Origin: Actinophytocola sp035995025
GTDB lineage: Bacteria > Actinomycetota > Actinomycetes > Mycobacteriales > Pseudonocardiaceae
Reading direction: 5' to 3'
NCBI GenBank assembly: GCA_035995025.1
Contig: DASYKY010000113.1
Location: forward strand, 23,463-87,462
Length of the DNA stretch: 64,000 nt
Numbering within the stretch: the first letter of the stretch is position 1; every line of letters starts with the position of its first letter. Positions 43,901-52,148 of this stretch are shown here, in pieces. The position numbers and the translations under genes were made by a program. The notes beneath the pieces were generated by a model. The model searched no databases and was not told where the DNA came from. It worked only from the letters and a program-made list of their open reading frames with translations.

Positions 43901-46424
43901 TGCCACCGAAAGCGGAGTGGAGGCCTTGGCGGCCGTGCCGTCGCCCGATGGGCGGATGCTGCTGGCAGCCGGTCACGTCAACGGCACGGTTCGGTTGTGG
44001 GAGCCGGACACCGGTGCCGTGGTGAGCGATTTGCTCGTCGGCCAGGACGACCCGGTGCACGTGCTGGCCACGGTGCCACAACCCGATGGTCAGGTGCGGC
44101 TCGCGACGAGCAACGGAGAGGGCATCGTTCGCTTGCTGGAGCCACTCGCCGGGACCCTGGCGAGCCAGTCGTTCGACTCCGACTCCATGGGCACGACGGC
44201 GGCGGTGCGGTTGCGTGACGGTCGGATACTGCTGGCAACCGGCAACTGGTCGGGCAGGATCCAGTTCTGGGACGTGCTCACCGGCACCCTGCGGTACGAC
44301 CCGGTCCCCACCGGCGGCAGCGGCGTGCGAGCGATGGCGGCGGTGCCGTGGAGCGGCGGGCGGGATCTGCTGGCCGTGGGCGGTGACAACTTCTCGGTTC
44401 AGTTGTGGGACCCGGAAACCGGTGCGCCGGCGCGCGAACCGCTGACCGGCCACAACAGTGTCGTGTGGACGGTGGTGGCGCTGCCCCTGCTTGGCGGGCG
44501 GGTACTGCTGGCCGCGGGCGGTGACGACGGCACGGTCCGGTTGTGGGATCCGACGACCGGCGCCGCGGTAGGCGGCCCGCTGCTCGGTCACACCGCCCCG
44601 GTCGAGGCGGCGGCAGCGGTGCCACTTCCCGATGGGCGGGTGCTCCTCGCGACCGGTGACAGGGATGGCACGGTTCGGTTGTGGGATCCGCTCACCGGCA
44701 GCGAGGTCGACGACCCGCTCGCCGGGCGCAGCGCACCGGTGTGGACGATGGCCGCGCTGCCGCTGCCCGGCGGGCGGGTGCTCCTGGCCGTGGGCAGGAG
44801 CGACGGCACGGTGCAGGTGTGGGACGTGACCGCCGCCGGCCAGGACGGCGCCAAGCGCGGTGGCAAGGTGATCAGGCGGCAGCAGGAGGAGTCGCCGATC
44901 ACCTGCGTCGCCGCCTTGCCGACGTCCGGTGGGAGCCGCTCCGCGGTGGTGTTCGGCACCGCCGACGGCACCGTGGCCACCTGGGACGCGGGCTTGGGGA
45001 CGCGGCGCGCGCTCGGCGCGCACGCCGAGGCGGTGCGCGGGATCAACGCGGTGTCGCCGGAGCTGGTCGTCACCTGGGCGCACTCGGTGCGGTTCTGGGA
45101 TATGAGCGGCGGCCTCCTCGGCCGGGCCGTCGGTTTCCCAGGCGGGGTCGACGATGTCGTCGTCGGCGACAGAACCTGCACGGTGCTGGCCGGTGACGGC
45201 TCGGTGTCGCGCCGTGCGTTGCCGAGGTGGGAGCCGCCGGACATGGATCACCCGGAGCGGGGCTGCCTCGCGGTCGCCGACCGGACCGTGTCGGCCGGTC
45301 TGGGGCCGATGCTGGTCAGGGTTTCGCCGGACGGAACCGCCCCGGACGAGCGCTCGACCGGCCCCTTCCGGCAGGCCGTTGCCGTGGCGCCCGGGCAGGA
45401 CCTGCTGGTGGACACCGGCGGGCGGCTGACGTTCCCGTCCGGCGTCTTCGTCAACGACGTCGATCTGGTCGCGGCCGCCCGCGACGGGGTGGTGGTCACC
45501 GCGTCCGCTGCGTCGATCACCGCCCGGGACCGCGACAGCGGCCGGGAGATCTTCACCGAGGAGCTGCCCGCCGTCGTGACCAGCCTCGCGGTGGGGGCCG
45601 GATCGTCCATTGTGGCCGGTCTGGAAAACGGTGACACGCGGGAGATCTACCAGACCACCGGCCGGCAGGCGCGAACCATGGCCGGCGCCGGTGCGCCGGT
45701 GACCGCACTGGCGGTGCTGCCGGACAGCTCGGTGGTGACCGGCACGGCGGCGGGCGAGGTCCGGCGATGGCCGCGCGATGCGACGCTGGGGCCGACCACG
45801 TTCCACCGCCGGACCGGAGCGATCACGGCCATCGCGGTGGCGGGCGACCTGCTGCTCATCGCGGGGGAGGACGGGCGGCTGGCGGTGTGTTCGACCGACC
45901 CGGACGCACCGGAGGAGGTTCTGCACGAAGTCGACCTGGGGGCGCCGGTCCGCGCACTCGCCGCCGAACCGGACTTCGCCGCGGCCCGTGACGAGACCGG
46001 CAGGCTTTGGCTGTTCGACCTGTACGAGTCGTCGATCCTGGACGTGGAACAGCTTTCCGCCGCGGTAGCGGATCCGGAGACCGGCATCGTCGAGTTGTCC
46101 GACAGCGGCGCCGCCCCGTACGAGGTCACGTCGATCCGGCTCGTGGTCGACGGTGAGGCGGCCGGGGTCTCCGTAGCCGGCCCGTGGCCGGTCGTCAAGC
46201 CGGACGGGGATCTGGTCGTGCCAGTCCGCCCGCTGCCGGACCAGCCGATCCGGCTGCGCCACCCGGCACTGGCCGAGCCGGCGGTGGAGCGGCCCTGGGG
46301 CACGGTGTCGATGAGCGTGCGGCTCCGGTCGCCGCTGTTGCCGCGCTACCACACCGGCTTCACGCTGATGGTCGACGTGTTGCCGATGTCGCCCGGCTCT
46401 ACGGCCCGAACGGAGACGCCGTAG
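40941..46424 (+). CDS. giant STAND-like P-loop/WD40-repeat protein (conflict sensor)
   Basis: 1827-residue protein. Residues 1-190 match the helical domain usual after the vWA part in SAV_2336 proteins (LARACSLAARVEPDLLRRLR, FSDLLTGRDATAIAVDPLVA). About 310-600 is an NTPase-like domain: ITITGAPGCGVSTVMVAAV (Walker A at 335-343, with Val341 where Lys is essential) and Walker B RPLLIALDG (Asp428). Helical region to ~800, then beta-propeller repeats to ~1700, with GTVRLWEPDTG, VQLWDPETG, VRLWDPTTG, VRLWDPLTG in 46-residue steps, most alike between 44.0 and 44.9 kb. Soluble. WD40 propellers would recognise the trigger; the altered P-loop implies nucleotide hydrolysis is lost or done by MoxR. Confidence 0.85.
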   Translation: MTAQDRIDRLGETNPAAVELARACSLAARVEPDLLRRLRLLLPGLDAAAEADLWFSDLLTGRDATAIAVDPLVAELLRARLREPDQVTLRDALVAEIAGRHAGAHWTVRLEERIHHVDVSRPADADDQIDELLLAALKELATEPDSRGTARWLLGATGRFPRDVTPRITCRVSTAAATMHLDRQAPLAGLLDAGETQAWLPWLAASLDTVTVPVRLLDGSVVLGADHDEAVPLPDVPDTDPLLVEVRWHDGVRAASQRVRFRLDEPVQVETGAGTVTLVTLSGAAYELSTKDSTPPAGLSFDHLKATLRPCLAREKELAEIRDMLGRTTMITITGAPGCGVSTVMVAAVDAARARGEAVVEHFQAAAYEDLREEYYSRDVARRSVLAQLAAYYPEVRHTAPEVSIETALTTLAERNAFDRRPLLIALDGPIPESVLDQFPDRVPPGVRYLFSRSKSVRVGRRVVELRPEANRRVCLAMVERDRPDLERAFAETVSGGLLADLANALPGRLARIIGWARQQPAETVTADAIPPVLTAAWAEVRADLDRSFGSMADVLRDLLRAAAGRHTWLDCAEAAASVPDRDPVAWQRFWSTVVDLRLVVDTGPDGLVELAAPEAASELAAAGAPYGDQYLGRRHEKPAELARTASPTRLAWVVFHAIAVGNVTGAFEMCTSLPMLSRRYAESVDGLLEDLRSTADALESSAVIGDGTESARAPGLRTLRSVVHRMSAEAVPPADFAAVLHDLLAEKGARRLVDGLDGSDAVLPRLRVRMVTDEQDLRRSSDVTSTPGPALAVAGGWGDPDNPILVTPSGPRTLNGPLPETDVAELVGAARGSARGWVGWTADDVWADRTGSIRRMSVPGGIDHAAWFDGAVVVATQDGSVWVDPLDSSQLPWELPGRGTAVTALCPAPSSARGAVVAGYADGTIRMSTGPDTDTLFTGHRGAVRGLAPVSSSAFVSGGDDGCLISWRTGETAPPAGGILVRDLRTATESGVEALAAVPSPDGRMLLAAGHVNGTVRLWEPDTGAVVSDLLVGQDDPVHVLATVPQPDGQVRLATSNGEGIVRLLEPLAGTLASQSFDSDSMGTTAAVRLRDGRILLATGNWSGRIQFWDVLTGTLRYDPVPTGGSGVRAMAAVPWSGGRDLLAVGGDNFSVQLWDPETGAPAREPLTGHNSVVWTVVALPLLGGRVLLAAGGDDGTVRLWDPTTGAAVGGPLLGHTAPVEAAAAVPLPDGRVLLATGDRDGTVRLWDPLTGSEVDDPLAGRSAPVWTMAALPLPGGRVLLAVGRSDGTVQVWDVTAAGQDGAKRGGKVIRRQQEESPITCVAALPTSGGSRSAVVFGTADGTVATWDAGLGTRRALGAHAEAVRGINAVSPELVVTWAHSVRFWDMSGGLLGRAVGFPGGVDDVVVGDRTCTVLAGDGSVSRRALPRWEPPDMDHPERGCLAVADRTVSAGLGPMLVRVSPDGTAPDERSTGPFRQAVAVAPGQDLLVDTGGRLTFPSGVFVNDVDLVAAARDGVVVTASAASITARDRDSGREIFTEELPAVVTSLAVGAGSSIVAGLENGDTREIYQTTGRQARTMAGAGAPVTALAVLPDSSVVTGTAAGEVRRWPRDATLGPTTFHRRTGAITAIAVAGDLLLIAGEDGRLAVCSTDPDAPEEVLHEVDLGAPVRALAAEPDFAAARDETGRLWLFDLYESSILDVEQLSAAVADPETGIVELSDSGAAPYEVTSIRLVVDGEAAGVSVAGPWPVVKPDGDLVVPVRPLPDQPIRLRHPALAEPAVERPWGTVSMSVRLRSPLLPRYHTGFTLMVDVLPMSPGSTARTETP

Positions 46425-46478
46425 CGTGGCCCGCGAGATCCGCTGGTCTCTGGCGATGTGAGTCGTGAGGTTGAAGAG

Positions 46479-47324
46479 ATGGCAACGAAGCCTTCGCGCA
46501 GTGGTCACCTGCCGATCAACGGTCTGAGCCTCTATCACGAGGTATATGGCGAGCTCGGTGAACCGAAGACGTCTCCGTTGCTGCTCATCCCTGGCGGGTT
46601 CATGGCCACCGACTCGATGAGGTCGTGGGTGTCCGCCTTCGCGGGCAAGCGCGCTGTGATCATCTTTGATCAGCAAGGGCACGGCCGCACCCCGGATACG
46701 TCGCGCGAGATGTCTTACGAGCAGTTCGGCGACGATGCCGCGGCGTTGCTGCGCGCGTTGAAGGTCGAGCGCGCGGATGTGATGGGCTACTCGCAAGGCG
46801 GCGGGGTCGCGCTGCAGCTCGCGCTACGTCACCCGGCGCTCGTCGGCAAGCTGGTCTCGTTGTCCGCCACCTACCGCAAGGACGGCTGGTACCCGTCGGT
46901 GTTCGAGGGCATCGAGGGTCTCAGCGCCACCGCGTTTGCCGGTACGCCCGTCGAGAAGGCGTTCAAGGAGCACACGCCGGACGCCACGGCGTTCGACGCC
47001 TACCTCGAGAAGATGAAGGTCTTGAGCATCGATGACCAGAACATCAGCGAAGCGCAGATGCGTTCGATCTCTGCGAAGACGATGGTCATCGTCGGTGATG
47101 CGGACGCCGTGAAGCCGGAGCATGCGCTGGCGATGTTCAAGCTGCGCGGTGGCGGCGATGAGGACGCGGCAGCGTCGGGGATGCTGCAGACGGTTCCGGC
47201 CGCGCGCTTCGTGATGCTGCCGGCGACGTCGCATGTCGGCATCTCGGGGGAGTCGGCGGTACTGGTGCCGATGGTGAGTGCGTTTCTCGACGATGTGCCG
47301 CCGGCGACGCCGGATCTCTTCTAG
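46479..47324 (+). CDS. alpha/beta hydrolase
   Basis: 281-residue alpha/beta hydrolase: oxyanion region LLLIPGGFMAT, DQQGHGRTPD, nucleophile elbow GYSQGG (Ser105), an Asp in VIVGDADAVKPEH and the catalytic His in LPATSHVGIS. Cytoplasmic. ATG (MATKPSRSGHLP) has GAGG upstream; a GTG 7 codons earlier is possible. Codon use is milder in GC than the neighbours (TTTGATCAGCAA, TATGGC), suggesting later arrival. It is 54 bp after the giant gene; functional connection unlikely. Substrate unknown (ester, epoxide or lactone). Confidence 0.88.
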   Translation: MATKPSRSGHLPINGLSLYHEVYGELGEPKTSPLLLIPGGFMATDSMRSWVSAFAGKRAVIIFDQQGHGRTPDTSREMSYEQFGDDAAALLRALKVERADVMGYSQGGGVALQLALRHPALVGKLVSLSATYRKDGWYPSVFEGIEGLSATAFAGTPVEKAFKEHTPDATAFDAYLEKMKVLSIDDQNISEAQMRSISAKTMVIVGDADAVKPEHALAMFKLRGGGDEDAAASGMLQTVPAARFVMLPATSHVGISGESAVLVPMVSAFLDDVPPATPDLF

Positions 47325-47412
47325 GCCTCGCCGCGCGGGCCTGCTCGGGCACGACACGTCACGACGTGACGCACACCACCCTCGGCGCGAGCCGACCTGG
47401 GTATCCACATAC

Positions 47413-47453
47413 ATCACCGGCAGGCCCACCCAGTGGGTGGGCCTGCCGGTGAT
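47413..47453. terminator. perfect 19-bp stem terminator between convergent genes
   Basis: ATCACCGGCAGGCCCACCC (47413-47431) and its exact complement (47435-47453) leave a 3-nt loop. It is 33 bp after the cold-shock gene (minus strand) and 88 bp after the hydrolase gene (plus strand), so probably serves both. Confidence 0.8.
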
Positions 47454-47486
47454 AGACGAACAAGTCCGGGCGTCGCCCGGACCGGG

Positions 47487-47690
47487 TCAGACGGTGGTGA
47501 CGCCGGTTGCCTGCGGGCCCTTCTGGCCCTGGCCAACCTCGAACTGGACGCGCTGGTTCTCCTCGAGCGACTTGAAGCCGCCGCCCTGGATCTCCGAGTA
47601 GTGCACGAACACGTCGGCGGAACCGTCGTCAGGGGCGATGAAACCAAAGCCCTTTTCGGAGTTGAACCACTTCACAACGCCCTGAGCCAT
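47487..47690 (-). CDS. cold-shock protein, CspA family
   Basis: 67-residue OB-fold protein: MAQGVVKWFNSEKGFGFIAP contains RNP1 (KGFGFI), and DVFVHYSEI is RNP2. It binds single-stranded RNA/DNA as an RNA chaperone. Full family length. Immediate upstream sequence GAAAGACAGAT is a weak ribosome site; the ~200-bp gap to the divergent methyltransferase gene could hold the long leader usual for csp genes. A perfect hairpin terminates it. Confidence 0.96.
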   Translation of the reverse strand: MAQGVVKWFNSEKGFGFIAPDDGSADVFVHYSEIQGGGFKSLEENQRVQFEVGQGQKGPQATGVTTV

Positions 47691-47890
47691 ATCTGTCTTT
47701 CTCCTCATCGGGTGGGACGCGGTATGCCGCTGGTACGGCATGCCGGGTTGTCTGCGCCGGCTCGCTTCGACCAACCTGAGGCACACGAAACGCCCGCACA
47801 ACTGTTTCGCGAGCGCGTGGAAACACGAACACAAAACCAACGACCGCCGGTAGCTTACACCACACCGACGGTACCGGCCATCCTTGGTGC

Positions 47891-48553
47891 ATGGACATCG
47901 TCGAGGAGCAGAAGGCGTACTACGACGCCCGGGCGGCCGAGTACGACGAGTGGTGGTTCCGTTCGGGCCGCTACGCGCTCGGCCCCGAGGCCAAACGCCA
48001 CTGGCTGGCCGACGTCGCCGAGGCCGAGGCCGCCCTTCGGGAGTTCGCGCCCGGGGGAGACGTGCTCGAGCTGGCCTGCGGCACCGGGCTGTGGACCCAC
48101 CACCTGGTCCGCCACGCCGGCCGGGTCACGGCCGTGGACGCGTCGGCCGAGATGATCGCCCGCAACCGGCTGCGGGTCGGAGGTGGTGTCACCTACGTGC
48201 GGGCCGACGTCTTCGCCTGGACACCGCCCGCGCACCGGTTCGACGTGTGCTTCTTCTCCTACTGGCTCTCCCACGTGCCCGACGACCGGCTGGCGCCGTT
48301 CTGGGCGACGGTCGCCGACGCGCTGCGACCCGGCGGGCGGGTGTTCCTCGTCGACAGCCACCACCCGTCGCCGCTGCCCGGGCACACGCAGGAGCGCGTG
48401 CTCAACGACGGCAGGCACTTCACCGTGGTCAAGCGGTTCTGGCGGCCCGCCGAGCTGGCCGCGCACGCCGCCACGGCGGGCTTCGCTCTCGATGTGCACG
48501 TCACCACGCACGGTGCGATCCTGCACGCCTCGGGGTGCCACACCGGTTCGTGA
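47891..48553 (+). CDS. class I SAM-dependent methyltransferase
   Basis: 220-residue methyltransferase: motif I VLELACGTGLWTHHL, acidic ribose-binding Asp in VTAVDASAEMI, then YVRADVFAW and FDVCFFSYWLSHVPDDRL (motif IV/post). C-terminal KRFWRPAELAAHAATAGFAL matches the Methyltransf_25/11 group. No clear Shine-Dalgarno before ATG, so perhaps leaderless. It precedes the LigD polymerase gene by 37 bp on the same strand; the pairing looks positional rather than functional. Substrate unknown. Confidence 0.88.
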   Translation: MDIVEEQKAYYDARAAEYDEWWFRSGRYALGPEAKRHWLADVAEAEAALREFAPGGDVLELACGTGLWTHHLVRHAGRVTAVDASAEMIARNRLRVGGGVTYVRADVFAWTPPAHRFDVCFFSYWLSHVPDDRLAPFWATVADALRPGGRVFLVDSHHPSPLPGHTQERVLNDGRHFTVVKRFWRPAELAAHAATAGFALDVHVTTHGAILHASGCHTGS

Positions 48554-48590
48554 CGGGGCCCGGGCCGCTCGGCCCGGTACGGTCGGGATC

Positions 48591-49604
48591 GTGGCCAAGG
48601 GTGCGGACGTCGAGGTGCTCGAGGTGGCCGGGCACGAGGTGCGGATCACCAGTCCCGGCAAGGTGTTCTTCCCGGAGCGGGGCGACACGAAGCTCGACCT
48701 CGCGCGCTACTACCTGGCCGTGGCCGAACCGCTGATGGCGGCGATGGGTGGCCGCCCGGTCCTGCTGCAGCGCTTCCCGAACGGGGTCGGCGGCTCGTCG
48801 TTCTTCCAGAAGCGGGTGGCGGCGACGAAGGCCGACCCGTGGCTGACGACGACACGGGTGTCGACTCCGAACGGCACGGTCTCCGACGCGCTCGTGGCCG
48901 TCGACCTGGCGCACGTGCTGTGGGCCATGAACATGGGCTGCCTCGGCTTCCACGTCTGGCCCAACACCGCGGCCGACCCCGAGCACGCCGACGAGCTGCG
49001 CATCGACCTCGACCCGGGCCCGGGCGTCACGTTCGCGATGATCCAGGAGGGGGCGGCCGAGACGAAGGCGCTGCTGGACGAGCTGGGCGTGGCGAGCTTT
49101 CCGAAGACCACGGGCAACCGCGGCATCCACGTGTACGTCCGGCTGCTGCCGCGGTGGGACGGCTACGGAGTACGCGCCGCGGCGGTGGCCGTGGCCCGCG
49201 AGCTGGAGCGGCGCAGGCCGGACCTGCTGACCGCGGCGTGGTGGAAGGAGGAGCGGGGGAGCCGGGTGTTCGTGGACTTCAACCAGAACGCCCCGCACAA
49301 GACGGTCTTCGGTGCGTGGTCCGTGCGGGCGAACCCGCACGGTCAGGTTTCGGCGCCGTTCGCGTGGGAGGAGCTGGCCGGCATCGAGCCGCGCGAACTG
49401 ACCCTCGCCACGGTCCCCGCCCGCCTGGCCGAACGCGGCGACCCGTGGTCGGCGATGACCGCGCAGTCGCTGGCCCCGCTGCTGGCCCTGCACGAGCGCG
49501 ACATGGCGAGCGGCCTCATGGACGCCCCGTGGCCCCCGGTCTACCCGAAGATGCCGAACGAGCCGCCTCGCGTCGCCCCGAGCCGCGCCCGCAAGGAGCC
49601 GTGA
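48591..49604 (+). CDS. LigD polymerase-domain protein (NHEJ primase-polymerase)
   Basis: 337-residue stand-alone polymerase domain of LigD, an archaeo-eukaryotic-primase-type enzyme that fills gaps at double-strand breaks with Ku. Seen: ITSPGKVFFPERGDTKLDLA, catalytic ELRIDLDPGPGV (Asp139, Asp141), KTTGNRGIHVYVRL, FVDFNQNAPHKTVFGAWSVR and the third acidic region. No ligase or nuclease domain is attached, and no ku gene is in the window, so it may be one of several LigD-like polymerases. Start GTG (VAKGADVEVLE). Convergent with the CHASE3 gene, only 7 bp apart. Confidence 0.92.
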   Translation: MAKGADVEVLEVAGHEVRITSPGKVFFPERGDTKLDLARYYLAVAEPLMAAMGGRPVLLQRFPNGVGGSSFFQKRVAATKADPWLTTTRVSTPNGTVSDALVAVDLAHVLWAMNMGCLGFHVWPNTAADPEHADELRIDLDPGPGVTFAMIQEGAAETKALLDELGVASFPKTTGNRGIHVYVRLLPRWDGYGVRAAAVAVARELERRRPDLLTAAWWKEERGSRVFVDFNQNAPHKTVFGAWSVRANPHGQVSAPFAWEELAGIEPRELTLATVPARLAERGDPWSAMTAQSLAPLLALHERDMASGLMDAPWPPVYPKMPNEPPRVAPSRARKEP

Positions 49605-49611
49605 CCGGCCG

Positions 49612-51039
49612 CTACCGGTCCTCGGTGGGGTCGATCGGGATGCGCCAGTTCACGGCTATGCGGTGCTCGCCCTCCTCGACCGTTGCCTCGCCGCCGTGGT
49701 GGCGGGCGCGTTCGGCGAGGTCCGCGAGTGTCTCGCGGGCCGCCGCGCGGGCCTGGTCGGGGACCGCGCCGGCCACGGACAGGCGCACCTCGCCCGCGGA
49801 CAGCGCGATGCCGATCTCGACCTCCTTCGCCGTGCCCGAGCCGGTCGTGGCGAACACCGCGTCGTGCAGCACGTCCAGGACGTCGGCGGCTATCGGGGCC
49901 GGCAGCGTGAGGTCGTGGTCGCCCACGAGCTGCAGCGCGGGCGTCACCGCGAGATCCTGCTCGAGCAGCACGAGCAGGTCGAGCACCTCGGTCCGCAGCT
50001 TCCGCGACTCCGGTGGGCCCATCCGGCCGAGCACCGCCGAGCGCATCTCCTCCAGGGAGCGGTCGAGGTCGCGGATGATGCCGGTCAGCGCCGGCCGCAC
50101 CGACGGGTAGCGGCCCGCCACCGACTGCAGCGCCAGGCTCAGCGCGAACAGGTCGCGGATCGCCGTCTGCTCCAGGTTCTGCGCGATCCGGTCCGCCTCC
50201 TCGAGCCGGGCCGCCCGCCGCGAGGACTCCGCGGCCTGCGCCGACTCGGCCAGCACGCGTTCGCGCATCGACTCGACGGCGGTGCCGAGCACGACGACCT
50301 CGGTCGGCCCGTCGGCGGTGACGCGGTGGCCGAGATCCCCCGTCGACACCCGGCCGACCGAGCCGACCAGCCGGTAGACCGGCCGAACCAGCGAGACGTG
50401 CAGCAGCACGATGATCACTACGCCGACGCCGAGCGCCACCGCCCCGCACAGGATCGTGATCATGTTCGCGGTGGCCTGCGCGTCGCCCGAGGACTGCAGG
50501 GCGGTCGCGATGAGCTGCTCGATCCGGTCCTGCTGCGCCGCCAGGCTCACGCGCACGTCGTCGAACTGCTCCTTGCCCGTCGACGTCGACGCGGACTGCG
50601 CCGCGGTGGTCAGCGTGCCGTCGCGTGCGGCGTCGATGAGCGGCACGGCCGAGGTGCCCACCCACGCGTTGCCCGCGTCGTTCACCACGTTCAGCAGCTT
50701 CATCGACTCGGCGTCGCCGTTGAGCTGCGTGGCGATGACTCGCCTCGCCCGCGCGACGGCCGTGCTGCCGGAGTCGTAGGCGTCGAGGAACCGCACGTCC
50801 CGGGTCAGCAGGTAGCCGCGCAGGCCCGTCTCCATGTCCACGTACCCCGTGGTCAGCTCAGCGGTCGAGGCCTGTGCCGGACGCAGGTGGTCGCGCACCC
50901 GGGCACCGACTTCGTTGGCGTGCTGGCGCGCGATCAGCGTGGCGAGCACGGTGCCGAGGAGCAGGACCAGCAGGAGACCCACCAGCGAGTAGACGCGCCA
51001 GCGCAGCGTGCGGGGCCGGAAGCGGGAGATCAGGGCCAT
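49612..51039 (-). CDS. CHASE3-HAMP membrane sensor with degenerate histidine kinase domain
   Basis: 475-residue protein: TM1 (about 17-37), extracellular CHASE3 domain (about 45-190, with TTGYVDMETGLRGYLLTRDV), TM2 (about 195-218), HAMP (about 218-272), then a HisKA_3-like helix and an HATPase-like end. The phosphoacceptor segment reads ADRIAQNLEQTAIRDLFAL, where functional relatives have R-D-L-H-D: His is Glu. The N-box (VLHDAVFATTGSGTAKEVEI) lacks the conserved Asn, and no DxG box is visible. So it likely senses and signals without kinase activity. No response regulator is adjacent. ATG start; upstream ribosome site weak. Confidence 0.8.
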   Translation of the reverse strand: MALISRFRPRTLRWRVYSLVGLLLVLLLGTVLATLIARQHANEVGARVRDHLRPAQASTAELTTGYVDMETGLRGYLLTRDVRFLDAYDSGSTAVARARRVIATQLNGDAESMKLLNVVNDAGNAWVGTSAVPLIDAARDGTLTTAAQSASTSTGKEQFDDVRVSLAAQQDRIEQLIATALQSSGDAQATANMITILCGAVALGVGVVIIVLLHVSLVRPVYRLVGSVGRVSTGDLGHRVTADGPTEVVVLGTAVESMRERVLAESAQAAESSRRAARLEEADRIAQNLEQTAIRDLFALSLALQSVAGRYPSVRPALTGIIRDLDRSLEEMRSAVLGRMGPPESRKLRTEVLDLLVLLEQDLAVTPALQLVGDHDLTLPAPIAADVLDVLHDAVFATTGSGTAKEVEIGIALSAGEVRLSVAGAVPDQARAAARETLADLAERARHHGGEATVEEGEHRIAVNWRIPIDPTEDR

Positions 51040-51143
51040 GCGTCCACTCGATCACCCCACCTGTCGGTTTGCGTGCCGTCGAAATCCTATGTCCGGAACG
51101 GACGGTCGCACCCGCGGACGGCTGCCCGGATTTGTGAACGCGA

Positions 51144-51184
51144 CGAGGCCCGGTCCGGCGGCATCGCCGCCGGACCGGGCCTCG
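51144..51184. terminator. 19-bp perfect stem terminator of the HAD phosphatase gene
   Basis: GAGGCCCGGTCCGGCGGC (51145-51162) pairs exactly with 51166-51183, plus one more C-G pair outside; loop ATC. It is 17 bp after the phosphatase stop on the minus strand. Confidence 0.8.
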
Positions 51185-51201
51185 GCCGGCTCAGAAGTGG
51201 T

Positions 51202-51993
51202 TCAGGGCAGGTAGTACATGGGGTTGGAGACCTTGACCGTGTACCGGGCGTGGCCGCCCTCCAGGTCGCTGAACTGGTCACCCATGTTCACCGCGATCGT
51301 CACGCCGTACTCGTCCTCGATGTGCGCGCGGGCCGCGGACTTGTACTCGATGGTGGTGCACTTCAGCGCGCACGGCAGCCAGTCGGGGGCGGAGCCCTCC
51401 GGCTTGAGGAACGCGTCGGTCGGGGCCGGGTAGCCCTCGTTGGCCAGGTTCTTCAGCGTCGCGGTGCGCTGGTGCTCGGGGCGGCCGGTCACGAAGAAGA
51501 CCTTGACGCCGTGGTCGGCGGCGTAGTTCGCGAACTCGAGGGTGGCCTGGATGGCCGGGAAGTCGCCGTTGTTGATGGCTTCCTCGGACTCGACCGGGTC
51601 GTAGCCGAAGTCGTTGCCCGCGCTGAGCCCGTAGGTGAGCTCGGAGGTGTCGTCGACGTCGAGCACGATGGCCGGGTGCTCGACGTGCCGGTCGAGCACG
51701 CGCCGCAGGTCCCGGCGGGCCTCGCCGGCCTGGCGGGTGGTGTCCTTGGCCCAGTCACTGTCGGGCGAGGCGTGGTGCTTGCCGTCGGCGTCGACGGTGT
51801 CGCCGTAGTAGGCCTTGACGTCGTTCTTGACCAACCCGAGGTTGGCCGGTTCGTGGCCGCCGTGGCGCTCGGTCGAGCTGGTGGTGCCGGCGGTGGGCTC
51901 GGCCGCCCAGGCGTAGGCGCCGCCGGCCATGAGCACGGCGACCGCCGTAACCCCGGCCACCTTGGTGACAGTGGACAGACGTGACTGCTTCAT
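51202..51993 (-). CDS. secreted HAD-family acid phosphatase
   Basis: 263-residue protein with a Sec signal peptide (MKQSRLSTVTKVAGVTAVAV, then LMAGGAYAWA). HAD motif I is VLDVDDTSELTY (Asp112, Asp114, Thr116), motif II FFVTGRPEHQRT, motif III/IV around CALKCTTIEYKSAARAHIED and NMGDQFSDLEGG, as in class B/HAD acid phosphatases (PF03767). Acts outside the membrane on phosphomonoesters. ATG has GGAGA upstream and GGGGA nearer. The promoter region faces the ArsR-SRPBCC operon 200 bp away. A strong hairpin follows the gene. Confidence 0.9.
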   Translation of the reverse strand: MKQSRLSTVTKVAGVTAVAVLMAGGAYAWAAEPTAGTTSSTERHGGHEPANLGLVKNDVKAYYGDTVDADGKHHASPDSDWAKDTTRQAGEARRDLRRVLDRHVEHPAIVLDVDDTSELTYGLSAGNDFGYDPVESEEAINNGDFPAIQATLEFANYAADHGVKVFFVTGRPEHQRTATLKNLANEGYPAPTDAFLKPEGSAPDWLPCALKCTTIEYKSAARAHIEDEYGVTIAVNMGDQFSDLEGGHARYTVKVSNPMYYLP

Positions 51994-52148
51994 TCCCCGG
52001 AGTCTCCTGCTTCGATCCATATGCGACTGCGTGTGCGACGCACGGAACCTAGGCAACAAGTCACGATTAACCAACCCGTTTAGTCCGAAATGCACCATTG
52101 GCTATCGGGAAGCGGCGGAACAGATGATGGCCGCCGGGTAACCTCGAT

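Noticed and set aside
43605..46796. 1063-codon minus-strand open frame opposite the WD40 region
   Set aside because: His/Arg-rich repetitive shadow of the WD40 repeats; no ribosome site or domain.
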